From positions 1 to 64,000 of the IMG/VR virus record IMGVR_UViG_3300017730_000006: a stretch of DNA of 64,000 nt, one strand, 5' to 3'. Below, in pieces: positions 34,823 to 43,405 of this stretch. Below the pieces are notes generated by a model that made no database searches, was not told the DNA's origin, and was given only the letters and a program-made list of their open reading frames with translations. How positions within the stretch are numbered: the stretch's first letter is position 1; every line of letters starts with the position of its first letter. The stretch comes from a virus. Made by a program: the position numbers and the translations under genes.

Positions 34823-35767
34823 TCAAATTACGCCTGTAATCTTAGCAATTCTGTTGTTTGTTCCGCTTGAAGCACCATCTTGGGATTCGTGAATAACTGT
34901 TCCCATGTAGCCTGTAAGCATCCAATCGAATCCAACACCTGGAAGGCGAGTTAATTCAGTTTCTTGGAAACCAGCACCGTTGTAAGTGAAGAACTCAGCA
35001 GTTTCGCTACCTGGAATAAGTAGTAGTGCATCATCTTCAAGAGCCGAAGCCGCGCTACCTGTTCCCGGATTTACTTCGTTCTTACCACCTGTGTAATCGC
35101 GAGTGTAGTAAACAGTCATGTTTGCAATTCTTCTCATATGCTCTTGTAGTGACTCGACTACATTTCCATATAGTTGAGTGTTTAGAAGTGCGCTTCGTGT
35201 GGAAGTAGGTAGGACAAGTGCCATTCCTTCATCACCGGAAACTCTTGCATTTGAGTAAACTAAGTCCATTGTGTCGAGAAGGTCTTTTTCTTCATCTGCA
35301 CTTGCTGAACCAAAGGTTGCAGTAGCCGCTTTGGACTGACCTGCGCCTGTGTGTAGTCCGTCTAAGATTAGGTTGTCAATTGTGTTAGCCCTTGCACGAA
35401 CAATTCCCAACTGTTGTCGGTCAATGTTTTCAAAGGACTCGCCACGAAGTCTAACTGTGTCTAGGAAAACACATCGACCCATACCTTTCTGCAACTTTAC
35501 AGTGTAGTTTGCGGTTCCGACCTTTGTTGGGTCTGCGATAGCCGCATCATCTAGTGGGAAAGTAAAAGACCCGTCAACACCTGTGTACCACTTGAACTCA
35601 AGCCAAGGAACACTTCTAACACCTACAAGGTCTGTACCTATTGCAAGTCTGTTAGATTGCAACTGAATAAAGTCACGAAGGGTTTGCTCAAGAACGCTGT
35701 CGCCGACACCGAATGGGCCAGCCGCCGCGCCTACATTTAAGATTTCTTCCAAAGAATTATTTGCCAT
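34823..35767 (-). CDS. Major capsid protein (HK97 fold)
   Basis: A 314-aa protein following protease and decoration genes. The pattern fits HK97-type capsids: N-terminal arm, E-loop-like strands (W-L-E-F-K-W-Y, G-S-F-T-F-P), spine helix (F-E-N-I-D-R-Q-Q-L-G-I-V-R-A-R-A-N-T-I-D-N-L-I-L) and A-domain strands (M-A-L-V-L-P-T-S-T-R-S-A-L-L). ATG at 35767 has AGGTGATT upstream, so three extra codons from GTG at 35776 are not used. It forms the icosahedral shell. Confidence 0.88.
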   Translation of the reverse strand: MANNSLEEILNVGAAAGPFGVGDSVLEQTLRDFIQLQSNRLAIGTDLVGVRSVPWLEFKWYTGVDGSFTFPLDDAAIADPTKVGTANYTVKLQKGMGRCVFLDTVRLRGESFENIDRQQLGIVRARANTIDNLILDGLHTGAGQSKAATATFGSASADEEKDLLDTMDLVYSNARVSGDEGMALVLPTSTRSALLNTQLYGNVVESLQEHMRRIANMTVYYTRDYTGGKNEVNPGTGSAASALEDDALLLIPGSETAEFFTYNGAGFQETELTRLPGVGFDWMLTGYMGTVIHESQDGASSGTNNRIAKITGVI

Positions 35768-35794
35768 TTTAATCACCTATTCATTATTTTAGTT

Positions 35795-36214
35795 TCAACT
35801 TGTAGCCGCCTGTGTGACATTGATAGGAACCAAGTCGCCAGCACTTGAACTTGTTGTTTCGCCTGTCCCGACATAAACTCCAATGAGTTTTCGGGAAGAA
35901 GAAGTAGTACCGCACACACCAGCCGCTTGTGCATAAACCAAGAGTCCGGTTGTGTAAGTTTGAGAAGCCGCAGAAGCAATCATCATTGTTCCGTTTAGTG
36001 GAATGAATGAAACTGTTGCATTTGCAGTTTCAAGTGTACCATCTGCGTCACGGCTTGATTCGCCCATTGAAACTCCAATGGCGATTTCGTTAGCCGCAGT
36101 TAGGTCTAACTTGTTGTTAGTCGAATCGTGTACTAATAAATAACCGACACCTGCAACTGTTGTTGCATCTTTTAGTGTTGCGGTTCTTGGGTCGTTTGCG
36201 CTAAATGCTACCAT
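35795..36214 (-). CDS. Head decoration / capsid stabilising protein
   Basis: A 139-aa beta-rich protein between protease-scaffold and capsid genes. The order G-V-G-Y-L-L-V-H-D, A-I-G-V-S-M-G, V-S-F-I-P-L-N-G-T and L-I-G-V-Y-V-G-T-G resembles the DUF2190/decoration proteins that occupy this place in many phages. Confidence 0.68.
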   Translation of the reverse strand: MVAFSANDPRTATLKDATTVAGVGYLLVHDSTNNKLDLTAANEIAIGVSMGESSRDADGTLETANATVSFIPLNGTMMIASAASQTYTTGLLVYAQAAGVCGTTSSSRKLIGVYVGTGETTSSSAGDLVPINVTQAATS

Positions 36215-36215
36215 T

Positions 36216-36722
36216 TCAAATCATCTCCTTAATTTCTTCATAACTTTGTGCTTTGAATCTTCCATCACGCATTTCAACACCACTTAGGGTCTTGTTCCAC
36301 GCTGAAGCCCATGCGTTATATCCCTTAGCGTAGGTTGCTTCGGGAGTTTCAACAACTTTACCGTTTAGGTAATTTGCTACTACTGCTTCGGACTTTGCCG
36401 GTGCAGGGGTGGATTCTGATGCAACCGCAGGTTCAACCGGCTTCATTTCAGCAGGTTCTTCGACCTTTGGACGGGATTCTTCCCAAGATGCAATAAGAGA
36501 ACTAATAGTATCGCTTGATAAATCTTCGTGACCTTTCAAACCCATTTCAGTTGCTTTTGCTACAAGTGCAATTCTTTCATCTTCAATTTTCTTTGCTTCA
36601 ATTGCCTTAAACTCAGCAATAGTCGCTTGTGCAAGGATTAAATCTGCTTTAAGGGCTTCTGCTTCAGCCAATGCTTCGGAAGCAACTGCACCCATTTCTT
36701 CATTAATAATTTCGTCGCTCAT
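36216..36722 (-). CDS. Nested scaffold protein (internal start in protease gene)
   Basis: Inside the protease gene and in the same frame, AAAAAGGTGAAACTACC-ATG gives the same Shine-Dalgarno consensus and spacing as the capsid genes. Initiation at 36722 would make a separate 168-aa protein consisting only of the acidic, coiled-coil scaffold domain. This copies the arrangement of lambda C/Nu3, where protease and scaffold share a C-terminus. Confidence 0.6.
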   Translation of the reverse strand: MSDEIINEEMGAVASEALAEAEALKADLILAQATIAEFKAIEAKKIEDERIALVAKATEMGLKGHEDLSSDTISSLIASWEESRPKVEEPAEMKPVEPAVASESTPAPAKSEAVVANYLNGKVVETPEATYAKGYNAWASAWNKTLSGVEMRDGRFKAQSYEEIKEMI

Positions 36723-38426
36723 GGTAGTTTCACCTTTTTGCTGAACTGTGGCAGTTGTGGTTTGATACTTAAATGATTCTGTCGAAATCATATCATTTTC
36801 TATAATTTCTTCATTTTCAGAAGCGGCCATAGGTTTAATTTTATTAACTTCTTCTATGTTCGCTCTCTCATAAGCAGGTTTATGCACGATAGCCAAGTGG
36901 TCAAATGTAAAGTCGCTTTCAAAGACCATACCATCATCGTTTGCTTGGATAGGAACACCGTAACCACCAATAGATACACCGTAATTACTACGCAACCATA
37001 GACCGGATTCAAGAGCCTCAAATAATTCTGTCCTTTGGACTTGAGCCTTGTAGCGAACATTCCACTTACCGGCTTCTAACTCTTCAAGACTTGCTTCTGT
37101 AACAACACCAACAACGGCTTCATCAATCCCACCATCCATGTTACGAGAGAATCCTATCTTTGTTGGCTTAGGGTGATTTAGTGTTAAGTCTGCACCTACC
37201 ATCTGTTGCATAGCGACATCTGCACCTTTACGAGTTAAAGACCAATTGTTTTTGTTCATGCCTTCATGGAATGCAATACCGGATATTTCAATAATTGACT
37301 TTCCGGTTGTTGCTTCGACTTTTGCTACTACATCGTCAATAGTAATCTCCATAGTAACATTAACAGGCTGACATGTACCAGCAACCAACTCTTCACCAAC
37401 GGGACAAGAATCTTCGGAAGCATATGCTTTATCTTCTTCATCTTCACCATCTTCTGAGTATATTTTTTTCATATATCCGGCTTCTTCCTTTTCCGGTATA
37501 TCCTTACCTTTGTTTTTACTCATGTATTCTTCATGGGTTTTACCGGGCATAAAAACTTTCTTGCCATCTTCTTCATGTGAATGAATACCATCAAGACCCA
37601 TTTCTTTTGCACGACTCATGGCTTCAGTCGGATTATCGAATACATCTTTGCGAATCATCTTTGCTTCAACGGTTCCTCCACCACAACCTCCGCCACAACC
37701 ACAACCTTCTTCGGAAGCCTTCTTTGACTTTCTGCCGTGATTGCTTGGTAGCAAATCATTGTCTTGAACATATTTAGGATTAGATGGTTTACCGCTTCTA
37801 ACTAACTTTAGGAATGCGTTTACTCTTGCCATAGACCATGCGGCTCTTGAAACACCGGGTCGGTGAGATGTGGAAAAAGCACCAGCACCACGGCGATATA
37901 CTGCCTTTAGCATACCAAGTGTAACTTTCTTTTCACTTTTTTTGTTATGCTCACTAACTTTTGTTTTCAAAGACTTAGTTACTGATTCGGAAAAAGTAAC
38001 TCCGCCTTTAGAGTCTTTTGCTGAATCTTTTGGATTTTTATTAGAGCCTTTGCGCCTATCTTTTGGTGGCGCAGGGGTTGAAGAATCTTTATCGGAATAG
38101 ATTTTTTTCATATGTACCGCTTCAACAGGACTACTTCTCCATTGACGGCAAGACCAATATCCGGGTGTTGTACGGTCTTTTTTATTTGCACAATCATGTC
38201 TGTCACGGAATGCTTTGCGTCTTTTAGGGTCGTCACGCTTAATTTCCATGTTAGGGTCGCCAAACCTTACAATAATTACTTTACCGCTACTATTAGTGGT
38301 ATAGACTCCAAACTTCTTTTTTTCATTAGGTGTTCGGAATGGTTTGTTAAGAGTAACTTTACGCCCTTGGTATTCTGCCGCACTGACATTTTCTTCTTCC
38401 CAATCTTCATAACTAGGAGTAGGCAT
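36216..38426 (-). CDS. Prohead maturation protease fused to scaffold
   Basis: A 736-aa multi-part protein. Residues 20-105 form a domain (F-G-D-P-N-M-E-I-K-R-D-D-P-K-R-R) seen in marine phage head proteins. Then come a Lys/Ser linker, a helical segment (S-R-A-A-W-S-M-A-R-V-N-A-F-L), a Cys/Gly knot C-G-C-G-G-G-C-G-G-G, and a protease domain (about 385-540) with T-L-N-H-P and Y-G-V-S-I-G-G-Y-G, placing His and Ser of a prohead protease. The last 168 residues are a coiled-coil scaffold with its own start site. M-K-K-I-Y-S occurs twice. It guides and then matures capsid assembly. Confidence 0.78.
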   Translation of the reverse strand: MPTPSYEDWEEENVSAAEYQGRKVTLNKPFRTPNEKKKFGVYTTNSSGKVIIVRFGDPNMEIKRDDPKRRKAFRDRHDCANKKDRTTPGYWSCRQWRSSPVEAVHMKKIYSDKDSSTPAPPKDRRKGSNKNPKDSAKDSKGGVTFSESVTKSLKTKVSEHNKKSEKKVTLGMLKAVYRRGAGAFSTSHRPGVSRAAWSMARVNAFLKLVRSGKPSNPKYVQDNDLLPSNHGRKSKKASEEGCGCGGGCGGGTVEAKMIRKDVFDNPTEAMSRAKEMGLDGIHSHEEDGKKVFMPGKTHEEYMSKNKGKDIPEKEEAGYMKKIYSEDGEDEEDKAYASEDSCPVGEELVAGTCQPVNVTMEITIDDVVAKVEATTGKSIIEISGIAFHEGMNKNNWSLTRKGADVAMQQMVGADLTLNHPKPTKIGFSRNMDGGIDEAVVGVVTEASLEELEAGKWNVRYKAQVQRTELFEALESGLWLRSNYGVSIGGYGVPIQANDDGMVFESDFTFDHLAIVHKPAYERANIEEVNKIKPMAASENEEIIENDMISTESFKYQTTTATVQQKGETTMSDEIINEEMGAVASEALAEAEALKADLILAQATIAEFKAIEAKKIEDERIALVAKATEMGLKGHEDLSSDTISSLIASWEESRPKVEEPAEMKPVEPAVASESTPAPAKSEAVVANYLNGKVVETPEATYAKGYNAWASAWNKTLSGVEMRDGRFKAQSYEEIKEMI

Positions 38427-38462
38427 GGATAAAGCGATTCATGGGCTGATTAATAAAAATAA

Positions 38463-38534
38463 TGGAGTCGGCAGGATTTGAACCTGCGGTATCATGGTTG
38501 CAAACCAAGCGTTTTTCCGCTAAACTACGACCCC
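38463..38534 (-). tRNA. tRNA-Ala (UGC)
   Basis: A 72-nt cloverleaf on the minus strand: acceptor GGGGTCG/CGACTCC, D arm GTTT/AAAC, anticodon loop TTTGCAA with anticodon TGC (UGC), five-base variable loop, T arm GCAGG/CCTGC with loop TTCAAAT, discriminator A. The acceptor has G3:U70, the universal alanine identity pair. One U-U mismatch (28-42) is in the anticodon stem. CCA is not encoded. The 5' end abuts the stop codon of the upstream gene, so it is cut from the virion mRNA. Confidence 0.93.
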
Positions 38535-39455
38535 TTATGTTTTGATTTCTGTTTCTATGTATTCTGCATCCCTTCGCCACCCGTCAACATCAACCCATAA
38601 GGATAAATGCACATCAAATGATTGATTTGTAGGTATGTTTGGTTTTGTGAATACCTTTCTATCAATTGCGTCGCCTGTTATGTTGTAACCAGCATAAGTA
38701 TTGAAATACATTGTTTGGTTATCAGTCCATACAATGTAAATATCGACTTCGATATACTGTTGCTCTTCACAAGACCAATCTGCATCCCAATAAATCTGCA
38801 TATCAGTAGTATTATTGTATAACTCTAATTTAACTTCGGGATTGTAAAGGGAACCTGTGCAATTATTTTCGGGTTCTTCATATTCGCATGAACCATCGTC
38901 ACTTGTTGCCGTACTGTTATAGTTAGTGGCATTGGAATCTGTGCAACCCCAAACTTCTTCATCTGCGGGATTACAAGAACCATCATCATGTGTAGCATTA
39001 GAGTCATAGTTAGAAGCCGCATCATTAGTGCATCCCCAAACCTCTTCTTCATAATAACATGAACCATCATCTTCATTAGCCCAATCATCGTAGTTTATCG
39101 CATCCCAATCTGTGCAACCCCAATAGACATCTTCGTATGGTTCGTCGTCTTGCCAAGCCCAATCACCATCTCCTTCATCACCAGCAGGGGTTAAATCAAT
39201 AATACCTCCTAACTCAAGACCGGAACCAGCCAATAAAATTAGAATAGGGATAATAGCAGTTAGTAACTTATGTGTTTTACCTGCCATTTCGGTTGCTTTG
39301 TCAAGTGCCGTAGTATTTTCTTTTATGGCATTACTATTATTGAGTTTTCCATCATCAAGAAGGTCTGCGATAATATCTGATTTAGAACGACCTGTTAATT
39401 CGGCTATCTCATCAGCATTTTCAAGTGATGCTTGAATATCGGGGGCAGACGACAT
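38535..39455 (-). CDS. Membrane-anchored surface protein with three GCTD...DDGSC repeats
   Basis: A 306-aa protein. The N-terminal 65 residues are helical and soluble, a hydrophobic segment (L-L-T-A-I-I-P-I-L-I-L-L-A-G) spans about 64-80, then an acidic linker and three repeats of about 30 residues of the form W-G-C-T-x3-A-x-N-Y-x3-A-x2-D-D-G-S-C (about 112-195). A beta-rich C-terminal domain follows. The repeat is common in secreted proteins of marine bacteria and archaea and in some marine phage structural proteins. Acidic, Cys-paired repeats suggest an extracellular, calcium-binding role. The stop codon touches the tRNA. Confidence 0.75.
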   Translation of the reverse strand: MSSAPDIQASLENADEIAELTGRSKSDIIADLLDDGKLNNSNAIKENTTALDKATEMAGKTHKLLTAIIPILILLAGSGLELGGIIDLTPAGDEGDGDWAWQDDEPYEDVYWGCTDWDAINYDDWANEDDGSCYYEEEVWGCTNDAASNYDSNATHDDGSCNPADEEVWGCTDSNATNYNSTATSDDGSCEYEEPENNCTGSLYNPEVKLELYNNTTDMQIYWDADWSCEEQQYIEVDIYIVWTDNQTMYFNTYAGYNITGDAIDRKVFTKPNIPTNQSFDVHLSLWVDVDGWRRDAEYIETEIKT

Positions 39456-39459
39456 ACCA

Positions 39460-39921
39460 TCACTTCTTTTTCTTTAATACTTCTGAATCAGGTTTGGGTA
39501 ATTTGGAAGTATCTATACAACTATTTTTTATTCTATCCATTTCTTGATTATGGTCTTGTGCAGACTTAGCCATAGTCTGTTCATGCTTTTGTTGTAGTTT
39601 TTCTAACTCTATGGTATGCTCTTTGTATGCCGCATCACGGTCACGGTCATGCTTTAATTCAGTTGGAATGTTATCAACCTCTTGAGTCTGTTCTGACTCC
39701 CACATACGAAGTACGGTTTGTAATGCAGGGGCGGCTACACCACCAATGATAGCGATAAGTGCGATAAATCCATCAAGATTCATTAAAACTACATCGGGTT
39801 TCCAAATACCCATACCTACTACTGCACCACAAGCCATAAGCCATAGATAGATTGCAGGTATTACTGTACGCTTTACCATTTTGTCATTAAATGAATGACC
39901 GTTCTTTTTATTCTTCGTCAT
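39460..39921 (-). CDS. Two-TM protein with coiled-coil tail
   Basis: A 153-aa protein with two hydrophobic segments (A-I-Y-L-W-L-M-A-C-G-A-V-V-G-M-G-I and F-I-A-L-I-A-I-I-G-G-V-A-A-P), then a long charged helix (T-I-E-L-E-K-L-Q-Q-K-H-E-Q-T-M) ending in Lys. The layout fits holins and other phage membrane proteins, but lysis by such proteins in archaea is not established. It overlaps the portal stop by 14 nt. Confidence 0.65.
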   Translation of the reverse strand: MTKNKKNGHSFNDKMVKRTVIPAIYLWLMACGAVVGMGIWKPDVVLMNLDGFIALIAIIGGVAAPALQTVLRMWESEQTQEVDNIPTELKHDRDRDAAYKEHTIELEKLQQKHEQTMAKSAQDHNQEMDRIKNSCIDTSKLPKPDSEVLKKKK

Positions 39922-41284
39922 TTTTCATCCCCTCTTGTTCATTGGTTCTTGGTAACTCTCCGATATTTGTATTATCCCCATCTTTGTTGCGTATGTTGCC
40001 ACTTTTTTCTTGTGGTAGCCCCATAATGTCTAAGGATTGATTTAGCGTTAGTATGCCGGAAGTGTAACCCATCACGGCTCTCTTTGCTAAATCTAACGGA
40101 GATTCTTCGGCAACCGGCTCAAAGTCAAATGCCGGTAAGTCTGCCATTGTATGCTCAATACCAAGTAACTCAAGATGCTTTGAAAACAACTTCATAACTT
40201 CTTGTCTTACAACATATTGTAGTCTGCGAATAGCGGTATTAGCCCACATATTCGCATTGTAAGTAGCCGCAAAGGTTGAGCCACGCTCTTGACCTGCCGC
40301 TACTCTTGGAACATGCAATACTGCCGCTATGTTGCTACCGACCATATCAAGGAAGCCGGAGTTATCGGGAACAGTATTATTCAAATCGACATGGTGCAAT
40401 TCCACATAACTTGGTAGGATAGGCATTTGGTCGCCACGCAAACCTTCAAACAGTGTAATTACTTCATCCATAATTTTACCAAGCCTTTCTGCTTGTTCAT
40501 CGGGGTCTGTAATATGTTCGATAGCGGATTTGTCGATTGTGATAAATTGCTTTGTTAGTGCATCTTCAAGAGCAATACGGTTATTCATACTGTTATACTT
40601 TACACGGATTGCTTGCTTTAGTGACGAAAATCGGGATGCGCCCCATACACCGTAAGTTTGACGAGTCTTAGTATCTTCAAACCAATTACTACGATAATCT
40701 ATTCTAAAGTGGATAATTTCACTTCTTGGGAATACTGATTGACTGTATTGACCTTCACGAAGAATGTAAAACTCATTGCTCATAATGTATGAGTATTCGT
40801 CTGCATGGAATGGCATACCTGTTGGCCCGCCCCTTTCATCAACGATTGTCATTTGTTTTATCGGTAAACTTTGCACATCGGTAATACCGATACCTGCTTT
40901 ACCAACAAGTTTGTTGATGTCGTTGCCATAAACCATTAGGTTACGCATAGCATTGATTAGTATATCATCAAAGTCCACTGTTTCAACAAGCATTTTGATA
41001 CCGTTGCGGATTTTTTGATTTTTTGCTCGCTTGTAATCTATGAAGTAGTTATTACCTGTAAGGGCAACACTTCTTACTGCCCCGTTTAATTCGGGGTCTA
41101 ACTTTACCATGTTGTCAAATAACTCCCATTCATTGTCGTAGTTACTATCGCTTTGAAACTTTTCAGTTTCCTTCATTATGTTAGGTAAACCTGCGGCTAC
41201 ACTGAAAGGAACACTTGTGCCAACGCGAACATCAACTTGCGAGGCAACAATCTGCTTTTTACTAAACGGCCACCAAGAGGGCAT
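39908..41284 (-). CDS. Portal protein
   Basis: A 458-aa protein with the run of features usual for phage portals: D-P-E-L-N-G-A-V-R-S-V-A-L-T-G-N, L-V-Y-G-N-D-I-N-K-L-V, I-P-R/F-P-R-S-E-I-I-H-F-R-I-D-Y, the long stem helices, L-H-V-P-R-V-A-A-G, and a C-terminal crown helix then D-I-M-G-L-P. It forms the dodecameric DNA gate of the head and docks the terminase. First large gene of the virion operon, after a small membrane protein. Confidence 0.9.
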   Translation of the reverse strand: MPSWWPFSKKQIVASQVDVRVGTSVPFSVAAGLPNIMKETEKFQSDSNYDNEWELFDNMVKLDPELNGAVRSVALTGNNYFIDYKRAKNQKIRNGIKMLVETVDFDDILINAMRNLMVYGNDINKLVGKAGIGITDVQSLPIKQMTIVDERGGPTGMPFHADEYSYIMSNEFYILREGQYSQSVFPRSEIIHFRIDYRSNWFEDTKTRQTYGVWGASRFSSLKQAIRVKYNSMNNRIALEDALTKQFITIDKSAIEHITDPDEQAERLGKIMDEVITLFEGLRGDQMPILPSYVELHHVDLNNTVPDNSGFLDMVGSNIAAVLHVPRVAAGQERGSTFAATYNANMWANTAIRRLQYVVRQEVMKLFSKHLELLGIEHTMADLPAFDFEPVAEESPLDLAKRAVMGYTSGILTLNQSLDIMGLPQEKSGNIRNKDGDNTNIGELPRTNEQEGMKNDEE

Positions 41285-41313
41285 AAACTATCGACTACCG
41301 TTCTGTTTTTTAA

Positions 41314-41463
41314 CTATTTTTGAGTATTAAAGGCTGATTCCCACTCTTTTTTGCGTTTTTTTCTCAATTTTAATAATCCGAAACCGACAAAGAACCAAAA
41401 CAGTAATTCAGCGATAACGAGAGCAACTCCAATTGTCGTGGCGTTATGTATCTCAAAGGCCAT
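41314..41463 (-). CDS. Small single-TM protein (49 aa)
   Basis: ATG at 41463 with AAGAGGGGATAAAAAC upstream. A hydrophobic helix (I-G-V-A-L-V-I-A-E-L-L-F-W-F-F-V-G-F-G-L-L) is followed by K-L-R-K-K-R-K-K-E, so the C-terminus should stay in the cytoplasm. It leads the virion operon. A holin-like or other membrane role is possible. Confidence 0.65.
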   Translation of the reverse strand: MAFEIHNATTIGVALVIAELLFWFFVGFGLLKLRKKRKKEWESAFNTQK

Positions 41464-41556
41464 GTTTTTATCCCCTCTTGCATGATAACACGGTATGGTT
41501 ACGGTTGATTCATAATTATTGGGTCAATTTGCCCCAAAGTTAATTGTTTTGAAAAA

Positions 41557-41778
41557 TTATACTTTTTCAGAAAAAATAAAACGCACTACTGCGAGCCATG
41601 TTGCTAATTCTTTTATTGTTTCATAGACAGAAAGTAAAAAGAAGTAATAAGAATAACAAGCGGGGCCAAGAATATACCTATGAAATAATTCAACAATTAA
41701 CAAAAACCGCAATACTGCGCCCAAAATAATTCTTTCAGTAGCAACATAATTTACAGAAATAATATGGTTGATAGACAA
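41557..41778 (-). CDS. Small hydrophobic protein, duplicated at 59.9 kb
   Basis: A 73-aa ORF (TTG start, no clear ribosome site) with two or three hydrophobic helices (A-V-L-R-F-L-L-I-V-E-L-F-H-R, Y-S-Y-Y-F-F-L-L-S-V-Y-E-T-I, L-A-V-V-R-F-I-F). A diverged copy lies at 59884-60100 in the opposite orientation, with A-T-E-R-I-I, E-L-x-H-R, Y-E-T-I-x-E-L and L-A-V-x-R-F kept but the frame broken. Both copies also form a 22-24-nt inverted repeat, here at 41605-41628 and 41677-41700, so a structural DNA or RNA role is an alternative to coding. Confidence 0.5.
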   Translation of the reverse strand: MSINHIISVNYVATERIILGAVLRFLLIVELFHRYILGPACYSYYFFLLSVYETIKELATWLAVVRFIFSEKV

Positions 41779-41780
41779 GC

Positions 41781-41788
41781 CTATAAAG
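41781..41788 (+). promoter_or_regulatory. Archaeal TATA box, 30 nt before ATG
   Basis: CTATAAAG, first base 30 nt before the ATG at 41811, no Shine-Dalgarno in between. It drives the phosphoesterase-terminase operon. Confidence 0.65.
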
Positions 41789-41810
41789 GGGTGGCTCTTG
41801 GGATTAAATA

Positions 41811-43238
41811 ATGGGAAAAAGATGTCCTGTCAATGTCGGCTACGAGTTAATACCGGAACACTACGACCCTGCAATATCTATACTTGCAAATGCAAGAGCA
41901 TTACATAAGATAAATGATATTCGTAGTGTCAAAGGTTGGGAAATGGCAATATACCGTTGGAAACAATCCGATGGTAAAGTTGTAAAACCTGCCGAACCCG
42001 AACCAAAAAGTATCAGCACTTCTTACTATTATGATAAAGACGATGATACATACATTACATTTTTAGAATCAGCCGGTAAAATGATTTTTATTAATGGTGA
42101 ACAACACCGCAACATGAAGGCCGCATATTCTGACATGGTTGGTAAAGGTGCTACTGTTACTGAAATGGCACGAAGATTTGAAATGCCGAAGGCTTGGTTT
42201 GATGAATACAGACGCAGACATAGTTGGAATCACGATATGTTGCCATATACTGATGAACAAGTTATGGCTAACTCCACTGACGACTTAGTAAAAGACTTAC
42301 TTGAGCAACAAAAAAATGAGTTGCACACCGAGTTTGAGCGCAAAAAGTGGAAAAGGATAGAAAAAGATGCTGAAAAGTATCAAAACTTTGAATATGAAAT
42401 ACTTGCTGAGTTTAAGGATATTATTTCACAGGCAGATTTAACAGTTACAAAACTTGAAATGAACGATGAGGGTCACGATTATTCCCTTGTTGTATCTCCA
42501 ACTGATTTTCATTGGGGTAAATACGGTTGGGTTGATGAAGTAGGTGAACAGTATGATTTTGAAGAAGCCAAAAAACGCCTTATGGAAAAAACAAGCGAAT
42601 TGATTTCCCGATTACCTTCTCGCCCCGAACAGATTATTTTAGCAACAGGTAGCGATTGGTTCCATGTTGATAACGACCAAGGCACTACAACAAGAGGAAC
42701 ACCACAGGATATGTGCGGTAGCCCTGCTGAAATCCTAATGACGGGTTGCCAAATGGCAAGAGAACATATTGATTTACTAAGACAAGTTGCACCCGTTAAG
42801 GTTGTATTCATGCCGGGTAACCATGACCGCATGAGTGCAATTGCACTTATGATGTATTTGTCTGCCGTTTACGAAAATACATATGATTGCGAAGTAGTAG
42901 TTAGTCCATCCACCCGACAATATGTTGAATACGGTAACAATTTAATGGGCTTTATTCATGGTGATGGTGCTAAAAATCTTGAAGAGTTAATGTCATGTGA
43001 AAAGCGTGAGTTATGGGGTAAGTGCGAACATCATACTTGGTTCCACGGACATTTGCATCATCGTAAAGTTTTAGAAAGTAAGGGTTGTTTAATTGTTCAA
43101 TTACCAAGTCTTGCAGGTCACGATAGATACCATGCGCGACAAGGTTACACAACAAGTAAGGCTGGATTAGCGGCACATATCATAGACAAAGAAATGGGTC
43201 TAATTGGTAGTTTGTTTGCGCCGGTGGTGGGACATTGA
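41811..43238 (+). CDS. Calcineurin-like metallophosphoesterase with HTH
   Basis: A 475-aa protein. The C-terminal domain has the full metallophosphoesterase set: DFH (232-234), GSDW (280-283, in place of GDxxD/N), GNHD (336-339), HGD (383-385) and GHLHH (413-417). Residues 112-138 form a helix-turn-helix (ATVTEMARRFEMPKAWFDEYRRR), followed by a charged helical linker. DNA binding plus a phosphoesterase suggests a DNA-processing nuclease such as an Mre11-like end cutter. It is co-transcribed with zinc proteins and large terminase, so it may act in DNA packaging or end processing. Confidence 0.82.
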   Translation: MGKRCPVNVGYELIPEHYDPAISILANARALHKINDIRSVKGWEMAIYRWKQSDGKVVKPAEPEPKSISTSYYYDKDDDTYITFLESAGKMIFINGEQHRNMKAAYSDMVGKGATVTEMARRFEMPKAWFDEYRRRHSWNHDMLPYTDEQVMANSTDDLVKDLLEQQKNELHTEFERKKWKRIEKDAEKYQNFEYEILAEFKDIISQADLTVTKLEMNDEGHDYSLVVSPTDFHWGKYGWVDEVGEQYDFEEAKKRLMEKTSELISRLPSRPEQIILATGSDWFHVDNDQGTTTRGTPQDMCGSPAEILMTGCQMAREHIDLLRQVAPVKVVFMPGNHDRMSAIALMMYLSAVYENTYDCEVVVSPSTRQYVEYGNNLMGFIHGDGAKNLEELMSCEKRELWGKCEHHTWFHGHLHHRKVLESKGCLIVQLPSLAGHDRYHARQGYTTSKAGLAAHIIDKEMGLIGSLFAPVVGH

Positions 43239-43405
43239 GTATTTCCCAAAAACAAAAAACAATAAAGTTTCCTCAAAAGAAATTAAGAAAATGCAATACT
43301 TGTGGTTATGAAGCAATAGTAATGTATAACACACACAAAGTATGGTGCAACAAAACTAAAAAAAGTAAATACTGCGGCACTATGAGGGTGATTAGAAATG
43401 AGTAG
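43235..43405 (+). CDS. Small zinc-ribbon protein with YCGTMRV tail (56 aa)
   Basis: TTG start overlapping the previous stop (TTGA), with GGTGGTGGG upstream. A basic Gln/Lys-rich front precedes C-N-T-C-G-Y-E and W-C-N-K and then K-Y-C-G-T-M-R-V-I-R. The tail matches the gene at 8723-8875, so the two are paralogues placed beside different operons. Confidence 0.65.
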   Translation: MSISQKQKTIKFPQKKLRKCNTCGYEAIVMYNTHKVWCNKTKKSKYCGTMRVIRNE

